Below are positions 7,376-17,500 of a stretch of 21,906 nt of DNA, one piece after another. Each line of letters starts with the position of its first letter. Position 1 is the first letter of the stretch. This DNA is from Myxococcota bacterium. GTDB taxonomy: Bacteria; Myxococcota_A; UBA9160; PR03. The DNA lies in contig JASJBO010000030.1 in the NCBI GenBank assembly GCA_030066475.1, positions 1 through 21,906 of the forward strand, written 5' to 3'. The notes beneath the pieces were generated by a model. That model was not told where the DNA came from. It was given only the letters and a program-made list of their open reading frames with translations, and did no database searches. Both the position numbers and the translations under genes were made by a program.

Positions 7376-7702
7376 CACTGGGAGCCGCAGCTGGGGGAGA
7401 TCCAGGCTCGCTTCGAGGCCCTCAACCCCTACGACCAGGCCGCGGTGGCCGGCTCGATCCCCACGATCGAGGACGTGAACTTCAATCCGGAGACCGCTCG
7501 CCAGCGCGAGATCGAGGCCTACGTGATCTCAGCGAAGCGCGACGCGCTGTTCACGCAGCGACCCGACGGGACGCCCGAAGTGCTGCGGGACGGGTACTCC
7601 GAGCACGGGCTGGGCCACCTGCTCAACCCGATGGACCCGGAACTGGAGGATCGCAACTGGATCCGCGCGACTTGGCAGGGATTGGCACGGCACGAAGCGC
7701 TC
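7376..7702 (+). pseudogene. Remnant of a large accessory-region protein (possibly the C-terminal part of a family-B-polymerase-like protein)
   Basis: About 108 codons in one frame read as real protein: RFEALNPYDQ, then IEDVNFNPET, YVISAKRDALFT, SEHGLGHLLNPMDPE and LEDRNWIRATWQ. The ordered motifs ISAKR(Y)ALF and HGLGHLLNP-DP-DRxWI recall the region after the DTDS motif in very large, mostly uncharacterised proteins of accessory islands that I associate with family-B DNA polymerases. That identification is from memory. No start or ribosome binding site precedes the block, the upstream codons look non-coding, and the reading quality collapses after residue motif ARHEAL. The block is therefore a fragment of a once longer gene. 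It sits in the only long gene-poor stretch of the window (7216-8009), consistent with an old insertion scar. Confidence 0.5.
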
Positions 7703-7712
7703 AGCCGCAAGC

Positions 7713-8009
7713 GGAAGCGGTTCTGCGCGGACGGCAGAAAGGTCGATCGTTGGCCTGGGAACTCGCAGGCGCCGGCCGGCGCATCCACTATGCACGGAGC
7801 AAGGCCGAAGGCCGCCCTTGATGGCAGTTGCCATCGGCTCGTATCTGCGATGCGAGCCGTGTCGCTGACGCGCCCTCTCTATCCTTCCTCGCACATCGGG
7901 AGTTGACCTCGTGAAGCGAAGTTCCTTTCGGTCCATTTGCGTCGTTGATGCACTGTCCGTAGCTGTTGCTGCTCTTGCTCCAATGCGCGCACCCGGCGCC
8001 CCGGCGGTG
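7713..8009. other. Gene-poor stretch between the remnant and the PEP-CTERM gene
   Basis: No convincing gene is visible here. The stretch holds the two adjacent hairpins at 7820-7858, a pyrimidine-rich run (about 7875-7890) and a possible upstream GTG start at 7911 for the PEP-CTERM gene. The 33 extra residues from 7911 look like non-coding sequence placed before a good signal peptide. The 7216-7375 part on the other side of the remnant also shows nothing recognisable. Confidence 0.5.
7820..7858. repeat. Two back-to-back perfect or near-perfect hairpins
   Basis: The first is GATGGCA-GT-TGCCATC (7820-7835), a 7-bp perfect stem with a 2-nt spacer. The second follows at once: GGCTCGTATC-TGC-GATGCGAGCC (7836-7858), a 10-bp stem with one T-G pair and a 3-nt loop. 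They are followed by a pyrimidine-rich tract about 17-30 nt later. The structure is directly visible; function is not. Options are a terminator, a REP-like element, a mobile-element end or an RNA leader. Confidence 0.55.
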
Positions 8010-8894
8010 ATGAAAAGGAGGGCGCGTGGTGCCTGCATGTTCTCGTGCATCTGCCTGGCGACGCTCTTCGGCAGTCCTGACACGATCCATGCCGCGACCC
8101 TGCTTTCGGGAAATACGGAGGCGAGGATACAACCTCGGGAAAAACCAACCCTAGTGTTGTGGCGGCTCAATGATGACACCGACAACGTCTTCGTGGCGAA
8201 CTTCTACTTTCGTACCGATACGTTGACCAGCCCGAACGGCGGTGAGGTCGACATCGGTGGGCTCGGGACCGTTACGGAGACGCAGCTTGGGCCGAGCTCG
8301 GTCCAGTTCGAAGCAGCCAACAACGATCTCGGAGCCCTCCAGACTTGGTCATTGACAGGTGGCGCGCCGGGCAGCGGGGATTCGTCCATCGAGTCGACCA
8401 TTACGCTCACGAATCTGTCGGACAGCACGATCCCGCTGGACCTGTTCTTTGCGGCGGACTTCGACATTGCGTTCGATCAGGCGAACCCCAACGACGAGAC
8501 GACGGCGCTGAGCAGCAGCGTTGTCGAAGTGTTCGATCCGCTGACGCAGACCCAGATCTTGTCGGAGGTCAGTCCGGGAGCGGACAGCTACCAGGTCTAC
8601 GAGGGTCAGTTCGAGGTGTTGTTCAACTTCTTCCAGGACGTGGACGGCATCACGACACTCGGCAACACGCCCGGAATCGGCACGACCGTAGTCGATGAGC
8701 CCGGCGTCACCGACGCCGGGCACGCGTTCGGGTGGACGCTCGACCTTGCCCCGGGAGAGAGCTTCACAGCCACTGCCTCCAATGTGCAGTCGGTCGTGCC
8801 CGAGCCCGGGACCACCCTGCTGATGGGCCTCGGCTTCGCCGGCCTCAGCTTCGTCGGCCGCTCGCGGCGGCGAGCGACCCACGAGACGGCGTAG
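8010..8894 (+). CDS. PEP-CTERM sorting-domain exported protein
   Basis: The 294-residue protein starts best at the ATG at 8010. This gives a signal peptide MKRRARGACMFS followed by a hydrophobic stretch and the cleavage-like IHAAT (residues 26-30). A GTG at 7911 would add 33 unlikely residues. The mature part is Asp/Thr/Ser-rich beta-sandwich sequence with no catalytic motif. The C-terminus (263-294) is a textbook PEP-CTERM signal: VPEPGT, a hydrophobic helix, then GRSRRR. By family knowledge this tail is processed by an exosortase (EpsH/XrtA type), and such proteins are linked to exopolysaccharide or surface matrix. No exosortase gene is in the window. Codon use is visibly less GC-biased than in neighbours, especially at the 5' end, which may mean later acquisition. 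The specific role is unknown. Confidence 0.85.
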   Translation: MKRRARGACMFSCICLATLFGSPDTIHAATLLSGNTEARIQPREKPTLVLWRLNDDTDNVFVANFYFRTDTLTSPNGGEVDIGGLGTVTETQLGPSSVQFEAANNDLGALQTWSLTGGAPGSGDSSIESTITLTNLSDSTIPLDLFFAADFDIAFDQANPNDETTALSSSVVEVFDPLTQTQILSEVSPGADSYQVYEGQFEVLFNFFQDVDGITTLGNTPGIGTTVVDEPGVTDAGHAFGWTLDLAPGESFTATASNVQSVVPEPGTTLLMGLGFAGLSFVGRSRRRATHETA

Positions 8895-8901
8895 CAGCCC
8901 G

Positions 8902-8930
8902 TTGATGCCGATCTGCTTTCGCCTTATATT
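8902..8930 (+). promoter_or_regulatory. Sigma-70-type promoter of the radical SAM gene (leaderless)
   Basis: TTGATG (8902-8907), a 17-nt spacer and TATATT (8925-8930) form a good housekeeping promoter. The ATG at 8939 comes 8 nt after the -10, so transcription should start at or within two bases of the start codon. No Shine-Dalgarno sequence is present, as expected for a leaderless mRNA. The AT-rich hexamer stands out in GC-rich DNA. Confidence 0.5.
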
Positions 8931-8938
8931 CGCCAGTC

Positions 8939-10069
8939 ATGACGGACTCTCCCGGTCCGCGCTCGTCCGATCCGCGCCCTGCCCCCTCGCAGCACGGCGC
9001 CCTGCGCCGCGCCTGGAAGGGACGCGGGGCCGGCTCCGATCCGCCCAACCGGTTCGAGCGGCTCCACTACCTGCCCGAGGCGCCCGAGGACGTGGGGCTC
9101 GAGCACGAGGAGGAGCCGCCGGCGCCGCGCACCGTCTACCTGCGCGATCCCTCGCGCACGATCCTCGCCCACAACCAGAGCCCCGACATCGGCTTCGACA
9201 CCAGCGTGAACCCCTACCGGGGCTGCGAGCACGGCTGCTCGTACTGCTACGCGCGGCCCACGCACGAGTACCTGGGCCTCTCGGCGGGCCTCGACTTCGA
9301 GACGCGCATCCTCGTCAAGACCGACGCACCCGTGCTGCTGCGCCGCGCCCTGATGGCCCGCTCGTGGCAGCCGCAGGTGATCGCGTTCAGCGGCGTGACC
9401 GACGCCTACCAGCCCGTCGAGCGGCGCCTGCGCATCACGCGCGGCTGCCTCGAGGTGCTGCGCGCCTTCCGCAACCCGGTGGCGATCGTGACCAAGAACC
9501 GGCTGGTGGCGCGCGACGCCGACCTGCTCGCCGAGCTGGCGCGCTTCGACTGCGCCTCGGTCTCGATCTCGGTGACGTCGCTCGACCCGGCGCTGCAGCG
9601 CGCCATGGAGCCGCGCGCCTCGAGCCCGGCGCAGCGGCTGCGCGCGGTCGCGGCGCTGGCGGAGGCCGGCGTACCGGTGGGCGTGATGGTGGCGCCGATC
9701 GTGCCGGGCATCAACGACCACGAGGTCCCGCGCATCCTCCGGGCGGCGGCCGACGCGGGCGCCCAGTTCGCCAACCCGATCGTGCTGCGCCTGCCGCACG
9801 GCGTGAAGGAGCTGTTCGACGCCTGGCTCGAGCGCCACTTCCCGGAGCGGCGCCGCAAGGTGCTGAGCCGGGTGCGCGCGATGCGCGACGGGCGGCTCAA
9901 CGACGCGCGCTTCCGCTCGCGCATGCGTGGCGAGGGCGTGTTCGCCGAGCAGATCCAGGCGCTCTTCGCGACGAGCCGGCGCCGCGCAGGGATTCCCGAC
10001 GAGCCGCCGGCGCTCTCGACCGCGCACTTCCGGCGCCCCGGCGAGGGGATCCAGGAGCGGCTCTTCTGA
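8939..10069 (+). CDS. PA0069/Rv2578c-family radical SAM protein
   Basis: The 376-residue protein carries the radical SAM cluster motif C96-x3-C100-x2-C103 within NPYRGCEHGCSYCYARPTHE. That context is characteristic of the PA0069/Rv2578c family, related to the spore photoproduct lyase superfamily branch (SplB-like COG1533). The cluster binds 4Fe-4S and cleaves S-adenosylmethionine to a radical. The N-terminal GRGAGSDPPNRFE (28-40) is another family hallmark, and a barrel region follows to about residue 290. The reaction of this family is not established. The gene has its own promoter and no ribosome binding site. Thirty bases separate it from the ABC-class ATPase, suggesting partial co-expression. 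Confidence 0.9.
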   Translation: MTDSPGPRSSDPRPAPSQHGALRRAWKGRGAGSDPPNRFERLHYLPEAPEDVGLEHEEEPPAPRTVYLRDPSRTILAHNQSPDIGFDTSVNPYRGCEHGCSYCYARPTHEYLGLSAGLDFETRILVKTDAPVLLRRALMARSWQPQVIAFSGVTDAYQPVERRLRITRGCLEVLRAFRNPVAIVTKNRLVARDADLLAELARFDCASVSISVTSLDPALQRAMEPRASSPAQRLRAVAALAEAGVPVGVMVAPIVPGINDHEVPRILRAAADAGAQFANPIVLRLPHGVKELFDAWLERHFPERRRKVLSRVRAMRDGRLNDARFRSRMRGEGVFAEQIQALFATSRRRAGIPDEPPALSTAHFRRPGEGIQERLF

Positions 10070-10099
10070 GCGGCGGCGCGGGCGCTACCCTCGGCGCCC

Positions 10100-11857
<1,758 letters not shown>

Positions 11858-11860
11858 CCC

Positions 11861-11968
11861 GTGCGCACGCTGGGCCTGCTGGGCGGGATGAGCTGGGAGT
11901 CGACCGTCTCCTACTACCAAACCCTGCACGCCGAGGCCGCCGCGCGCTGGGCGGTGGAAGGCGCGTGA
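11861..11968 (+). pseudogene. Aspartate/glutamate racemase N-terminal stub
   Basis: The 35-codon frame starts with GTG and reads VRTLGLLGGMSWESTVSYYQ and a little more. That is the nearly invariant beginning of aspartate/amino-acid racemases, including the glycine-rich GGMSWEST substrate loop. The catalytic Cys residues and the rest (normally about 230 residues) are absent. After about 27 codons the sequence runs into unrelated RWAVEGA and a stop. The stop overlaps the GTG start of the acetyltransferase gene (GTGA). An internal deletion most likely fused the racemase start to the acetyltransferase leader. The stub may still serve to couple translation into the downstream gene. Confidence 0.75.
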
Positions 11969-12483
11969 GCTACCGCGTCCGCGCCTCCCGGCCCGACGAC
12001 CTCGCGGCGCTGCCCGACATCGAGCGGGCGGCCTCCGCACTCTTCGCGGGGCTGCCGATCGAGCCCGGCGTGCTGGCCGACGTGACCACGCTCGCCCACT
12101 TCGAGCGGGCGCACGCGGCGGACGAGCTGCTGGTGGCGGCCGGCCCGGACGACCGCCCGGTGGGCTTCGCGTTCCTCGAGCGCGTGGACGAGTGCGCGCA
12201 CCTCGACGAGCTCGACGTGCACCCCGACCACGGGCGCCGTGGCGTAGGCGCCGCGCTGGTGCGCGGCGTGCTCGACCGGGCCCGCCGGCGCGGCCTGCCC
12301 GCCGTCACGCTCACCACCTTCCGCGACGTGCCCTGGAACGCGCCCTTCTACGCCCGCCTGGGCTTCCGGGTGCTCGGCGACGCCGAGCTGGGCCCGGAGC
12401 TGGCCGAGCTGGTGCGCAGCGAGCACGAGCGGGGCCTGCGGCGCGAGGATCGCGTCGTGATGCGCTGCGATCTCGCCGGCTGA
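11965..12483 (+). CDS. GNAT-family N-acetyltransferase
   Basis: The 172-residue protein transfers an acyl group from acyl-CoA to an amine, by family assignment. The N-terminal YRVRASRPDDLAALPDIE is the usual GNAT first strand and helix. Motif A is LDELDVHPDHGRRGVGAALV (80-99), whose RRGVGA loop binds the CoA pyrophosphate. The motif B region contains WNAPFYARLGFRVL, the common 'FYxrlGF' helix. The GTG at 11965 is preceded by GGAAGG and overlaps the stop of the racemase stub, so the two are coupled. The substrate is not predictable. The gene closes the radical SAM/ATPase run; the kinase follows after a 90-130-bp gap. Confidence 0.9.
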   Translation: MSYRVRASRPDDLAALPDIERAASALFAGLPIEPGVLADVTTLAHFERAHAADELLVAAGPDDRPVGFAFLERVDECAHLDELDVHPDHGRRGVGAALVRGVLDRARRRGLPAVTLTTFRDVPWNAPFYARLGFRVLGDAELGPELAELVRSEHERGLRREDRVVMRCDLAG

Positions 12484-12494
12484 GGCCGCCGGCC

Positions 12495-12516
12495 CGAGCT
12501 GCACACGAGCTGCGCA
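12495..12516 (+). repeat. Tandem 11-bp direct repeat upstream of the kinase gene
   Basis: CGAGCTGCACA (12495-12505) is followed directly by CGAGCTGCGCA (12506-12516), identical in 10 of 11 bases. A 10-bp C5G5 palindrome follows (12517-12526). The one-turn spacing would place two binding sites on the same helix face, as in some operators. It lies about 60-100 bp before the kinase start. The repeat is directly visible; its role is inferred. Confidence 0.35.
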
Positions 12517-12614
12517 CCCCCGGGGGCCCAGAGACGGGCCGTCGATGCTAAGGCGCCGCGAGCCGTCTTCCGATGTTCCTGGGTGGCGAACCGCGAGGCC
12601 GAGACGGGGGCGGT

Positions 12615-14030
12615 GTGTCGGGCAGCTGGGTCGGCAAGATCGTCGGCAACAGTCGGATCGAAGAGAAGATCGGGGAAGGCGGCTGCGGCCAGGTCTTCCG
12701 CGGGATCGATCTCATGCTCGACCGGCCGGTTGCGATCAAGGTGCTGCACCCGGCCCTCGCCGCGCGCTCGGACGTCAACCAGCGCTTCCGCACCGAGGCG
12801 CGCGCCCTGGCCCGCCTCTCGCACCCCAACGTCGCCACCCTCTACAGCTTCGACCGGCTGGCGGACACCTACGTGATGGTGATGGAGTTCGTGGAGGGCC
12901 GGACCTTCGAGTCGCTGCTGCGCGAGGACGGCCCGATGGCGCCCGGCCAGGCGCTGCCGCTCTTCCTCCAGGCGCTCGAGGGCATGCACCACGCCCACGA
13001 GCTGGGCGTGGTGCACCGCGACATCAAGGCCTCCAACCTGATGGTGAACGTGGCGGGCCTCGTCAAGGTGATGGACTTCGGCGTCGCCCGCGCGATCGAC
13101 ACCGAGGGTCTGACCCAGGCGAACCAGCCGCTCGGCACGCCGGAGTACATGTCGCCCGAGCAGGTGCGCGGCGAGGAGATCGACCGCCGCTCGGACATCT
13201 ACTCGCTGGGCGTGCTGCTGTTCAAGATGCTGACGGGCCGGCTCCCGATCACCGGCAAGAGCCCGTTCGACGTGATGCAGAGCCAGCTCGGCGCGGCACC
13301 GCGCTCGCTCCGGGTGCTGGTGCCCACGATCCCGACGGCGATCGAGGTGGCGGTGGAGCGCGCGCTCGAGAAGCGGCGCGAGGACCGCTTCGACAGCGCG
13401 GACGCGATGCGCGCCGCGCTCGAACGGGCGGTGGACGCCGACGGCTACACGACGCCGCCGCCGAGCCAGCCCGATCGCCGGACCCTGGCCGAGGACAGTC
13501 CGACCACCCTGATGGGCGACGCCGGCTCGACCGTGCCCGAGCACGAGCGCATCTCGCTGCCGCCCGTCGGAAGCCACGCGGCGGCCTCGCCGGCGCGGCG
13601 CGGGTCGCGCGCGCGGCACGCGGCGCTGTTCGCGATGCTGCTGGCACTGGCGCTGGGCTTCGTGCGCGGGGGCGAGCCGCTGCCGCCGCCGGTGCGGACC
13701 GCCAGCGTCCCCACCGCGGCCGTCGGGTCCGTTGCGGCGCCCGAGACGGAGCCGTGGATCGCGGCACTCGACGTGGCTCCGATCGCTCCGGCGCCCGAGC
13801 CGGAGTGGCTGCCCGACCTGCCGGCGGTGGCCCCGGAGCCGGCGCCGGTGGTCGCCGAGGCGCCGGCGCCCGAGCCGACTCGCGCCGCGCCCGCGAAGCA
13901 GGCGCCCGCCGCCCGCGCGGTGGCGAAGGCGCGGCGCAAGCGGGCCCGCGCGCGCGGGCCCGCCGACGTCTCCTCACAGAGCCCTGCGAAGGTCGCGCCG
14001 CCGGCCGCGGGCTGGAAGATCGAACGATGA
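12615..14030 (+). CDS. Membrane-anchored Hanks-type Ser/Thr protein kinase
   Basis: Counting from the GTG at 12615, which follows a GGGGGCG run, the protein has 471 residues. An ATG at 12573 is in frame and would add 14 unlikely residues. The kinase domain (12 to about 272) is complete: glycine loop GEGGCGQV (20-27), Lys42 in AIKVL, catalytic HRDIKASN (134-141), DFG (154-156) and GTPEYMSPEQ in the activation segment. A single TM helix (about 335-352) follows a Thr/Ser/Pro linker that could be autophosphorylated. The periplasmic C-terminus is a low-complexity Ala/Pro/Glu stretch, then an Arg/Lys-rich patch, with no PASTA or other sensor domain. The stop overlaps the start of the lipoprotein gene (ATGA), suggesting a joint function. 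Targets are unknown. Confidence 0.92.
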   Translation: MSGSWVGKIVGNSRIEEKIGEGGCGQVFRGIDLMLDRPVAIKVLHPALAARSDVNQRFRTEARALARLSHPNVATLYSFDRLADTYVMVMEFVEGRTFESLLREDGPMAPGQALPLFLQALEGMHHAHELGVVHRDIKASNLMVNVAGLVKVMDFGVARAIDTEGLTQANQPLGTPEYMSPEQVRGEEIDRRSDIYSLGVLLFKMLTGRLPITGKSPFDVMQSQLGAAPRSLRVLVPTIPTAIEVAVERALEKRREDRFDSADAMRAALERAVDADGYTTPPPSQPDRRTLAEDSPTTLMGDAGSTVPEHERISLPPVGSHAAASPARRGSRARHAALFAMLLALALGFVRGGEPLPPPVRTASVPTAAVGSVAAPETEPWIAALDVAPIAPAPEPEWLPDLPAVAPEPAPVVAEAPAPEPTRAAPAKQAPAARAVAKARRKRARARGPADVSSQSPAKVAPPAAGWKIER

Positions 14031-14521
14031 CACGCCGATTCCTGGTCCTCCTGGCCTGCGCCGTGCTCGCGCCCGGCTGCACCACGTTCGGAGGCCTCCA
14101 GCGCTCATGGCGCGACCCGGGCGAGCAGCTCGAGGCGTTTCCCGAGAAGGTCTGGGAGCAGTACGATTGCGGCGAGCAGGAGCTGCCCTTCTTCAAGATC
14201 GAGAAGAGCCAGCTCGTGCCGAAGCGGCTGCAGGCCGGCGAGGACTTCAACCACCGCTGGGTCTACGCGCTCTGCCCCGACCGCCCCACCGCGGTGATCG
14301 CCGGCACCCTCGACACCACCATCCTGTTCCGCGGCGAGCCGATCGTGCGCCAGCTCGACGAGAGCTTCGAGTTCAAGCCGGGCCGCTGGACGGTGGACGC
14401 CTTCGTCACGATCCCCGAGCAGGCCGAGCCGGGCATCTACTCGCTCGTGCTGGCCTTCGCCGGCACCGGCATGGACTTCACCGAGCGCTTCACCTTCGCG
14501 GTGGAGCCGCCGGAGGAGTAG
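14027..14521 (+). CDS. Putative lipoprotein co-translated with the Ser/Thr kinase
   Basis: The 164-residue protein has a lipoprotein signal: MTRRFLVLLACAVLAPGC, with C18 as the likely lipidated residue (Pro at -2 is tolerated but not ideal). The mature part has two Cys (in YDCGEQ and ALCPDR), then beta-strand-rich sequence such as TTILFRGEPI and GIYSLVLAFAGTG, suggesting an Ig-like sandwich. I do not recognise a family. The ATG overlaps the kinase stop (ATGA), so the protein may be a periplasmic partner or sensor for the kinase, whose own periplasmic tail is unstructured. The last 32 bp overlap the 3' end of the oppositely oriented RND gene, so neither transcript has a separate terminator here. 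Confidence 0.72.
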   Translation: MTRRFLVLLACAVLAPGCTTFGGLQRSWRDPGEQLEAFPEKVWEQYDCGEQELPFFKIEKSQLVPKRLQAGEDFNHRWVYALCPDRPTAVIAGTLDTTILFRGEPIVRQLDESFEFKPGRWTVDAFVTIPEQAEPGIYSLVLAFAGTGMDFTERFTFAVEPPEE

Positions 14522-17500
14522 CCGCCGCATCCGGCACCACCGCGAGCGGCGCCCGCTCCGGCTCCCCGCCGCCCCGCAGGCCGCGCAGGTCCTCGAGCAC
14601 GAGGTAGCCGCAGGGCACCACGAGCAGCGTGATCGTGGTGGCGAACAGCACGCCGAAGGCCAGCGAGATCGCCATCGGGATCAGGAACTGCGCCTGCACG
14701 CTGCGCTCGAGCATCAGCGGCGTGAGCCCCGCGAAGGTCGTGAGCGAGGTCAGCACGATCGGCCGGAAGCGGGCGATGCCCGACTCGACCACCGCCGAGT
14801 GCAGGCGCAGGCCGCGCTCGCGCCGCCCGTTGACGGCGTGCACCAGCACCAGGCTCGCGTTCACCACCACGCCCGAGAGCGCCACGATCCCCACCACCGA
14901 CATGAACGAGAGGCCCTTGCCCATCAGCAGGTGCCCCCCGATCGCACCGACCAGCCCGAACGGAATCACGCTCATGATGATCAGCGGCTGGGCATAGGAG
15001 CGCAGCGGGACGGCCAGCAGGGCGAAGATCGCCAGCAGGGCCAGGACGTAGGCGCGCCCGAGGCCGGCGAAGGCGCGCCGCTGCTCGCGCTGCTCGCCCT
15101 CGAGCGAGTAGGAGACCGAGGGGTAGTCGGCCAGGATCGGCGGCAGCGCGCGCTTCTGGAGGTCGCGAAGCACGTCGTTGGCGGTGGTGAGGTTGCGGTC
15201 GACGTTGGCCGTGACGTTGACCACGCGCATGCGGTCGGCGCGGCGGATCGTGGCGAAGCCGCGGCCCAGCTCGGCCTGCGCGACGGTGCCAAAGGGGACC
15301 TCGGTGCCGTCGGGCGCGCGGATGCGCACGTTCTCGACGTCGCCCAGCGAGCGCCGCTGCGCCTCGGGGTAGCGCACCATCACGCGCACGTCGTCGCGGC
15401 CGCGCTGGATGCGCTGGGCCTCCTCGCCGTAGAACGCCTGGCGCATCTGGCGGGCGAGGTCGTGCATGGTGAGTCCGAGCTGCTCGGCCGACGGCTCGAT
15501 GCGCAGCTTCAGCTCCTGCTTGCCGGCGCGGAACGAGTCGGCGATGTCGATCACGCCGGGATAGGCGGCCAGCTCCTGCTTGAGCCGGGCGGCCGCGGCG
15601 CGCAGCGCGCCGGTGTCGGCGCCCTGGAGCCGCACGTAGATGGGCTGACCGGCCGAGAACAGGTCGGAGGCGAACACCAGCTCCACGGCGCCGGGAATCT
15701 CACCCACGATCTCGCGCCAGCGGTTCGCCACATCGCTGGTGCTGATCGCGCGCTGCTCCGACGGGGTCAGCTCGAGCACCACCTCGGCCAGGTGGGCGCC
15801 GCCCGCGACCCGACGGCCGAATCCCGTCGGCCCCTGGCTCTGGCGGTCGCGGAAGGGCTGCGCACCGACCGAGGCCAGCACGTGCTCGACCAGGCTCTCA
15901 CCGGGCCGGGCGAACTCCGGATCGACCGCGGCGCGCAGCGCCGCCACCGAGTCCTCGAGCTGCTGCGCCGCCTCCTCGGTGACCTCGAACGGCGTCCCTT
16001 GCGGCATGGTGAGCCAGGCGGCCAGGTAGTCGGCCTCGACGGGCGGGAAGAACGAGAAGTGCATGCGGCCGCTCGCGATCACGCCGACGGTCAGCAGCAG
16101 CAGCGCCACCGCGGTCGCGATCGTCGCGTAGCGCCAGCGCAGCGCCTGCTCGAGCAGCGCGCGGTAGGGGCCGGCGGCGAGCCGCTCGAGCGCGGAGCCG
16201 AAGAAGGCCTGCACGCGCTTCCAGCGCCGTTGGAAGGGGCTGCGCGCCACCCGCCCGGGGCGGTCGCGGCCGTGCGCCAGGTGGGCGGGCAGCACGAGCT
16301 GCGACTCGATCAGCGAGAACGCCAGACAGGCGATCACCACCGTGGCGAGCACCGAGAACACCTGTCCCATCGGACCCGGCACCATCAGCAGCGGCAGGAA
16401 CGCGGCCACCGTGGTGAGCACGCCGAAGATCACGGGCACCGACACGTTCTGGGCGCCGGCGATCGCGCCCTGCAGGCGGCTCTCGCCCTGCTGCTGGTGG
16501 CTGTAGATGTTCTCGCCCACCACCACGGCGTCATCGACCAGGATGCCGAGCACGACGATGAAGGCGAACAGCGACATCACGTCGATCGACTGGCCCAGCG
16601 GCTCGAACAGCCCGAGCGCGCCGAGCATCGCGATCGGCACGCCCACCGTCACCCACACCGCGACCCGGAAGCGCAGGAACAGCGCCAGCACGGCGAGCAC
16701 CAGCAGGAACCCGCTGCGCCCGTTGCGCAGCAGCGTGTCGAGGCGCGCCCGCAGCACCTCGGAGTCGTCCTGCCAGAGCGTGATCGAGACGCCCTCGGGC
16801 AGGGTGGCGCGCGCCCGCTCGAGGTAGCCGTGCAGCTGCTCGGAGATCTCCACCACGTCCTGGTCGCCGACCCGGTAGACCTGCACCACCGCCGCGGGCT
16901 GCGCGTCGAAGCGGGCGGCCAGGTCGACGTCCTCGAAGCCGTCGATCACGCTCGCCACCTCGCCCAGCGTGACACGCGTGCCGTCGGGCCGGGTGAGCAC
17001 CACGATGCGCTCGAAGTCGGCCCCCCGGTAGGCCTGCCCCTTGGTGCGCAGCAGGATCTCGCCGCCGTCGGTCTTGACGCTCCCCCCCGGCATGTCGAGC
17101 GAGGAGCGCTGCACCGCGGCCACCACCTCGTCGAAGCGCAGGCCGTGGCGGCGCAGGGTCTCCTCGGGCACCTCGACCGAGATCTCGAAGGGCCGCACCA
17201 GCGTGACCTCGGCCTGCGTCACGCCGGGCAGCGCCAGCACCTCGTCGCGCACGCGCTCGGCCAGCGCCTTCAGGGCGCGCTCGTCCAGGTCGCCCGAGAT
17301 CGCCAGGTCGGCCACGCCGCGGCGCAGCGAGAACTGCTCGATCAGCGGCTTCTCGGTCTCGACCGGGAAGGTGTCGATCGAGTCCACCCGGTTCTTGATC
17401 TCGTCGAGCACCTCGTTCACGTCGGCGCCCGAGAGCAGCTCGGCGATCACGGTGCAGTTGCCCTCGCGGGCGACCGAGCTGAGCTCGTCGATCCCGTCGA

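Noticed and set aside
7292..7906. An intact 204-residue gene covering the remnant
   Set aside because: Only the middle 108 codons look like protein. The first 28 and last 65 codons have no coding character, and there is no ribosome binding site.
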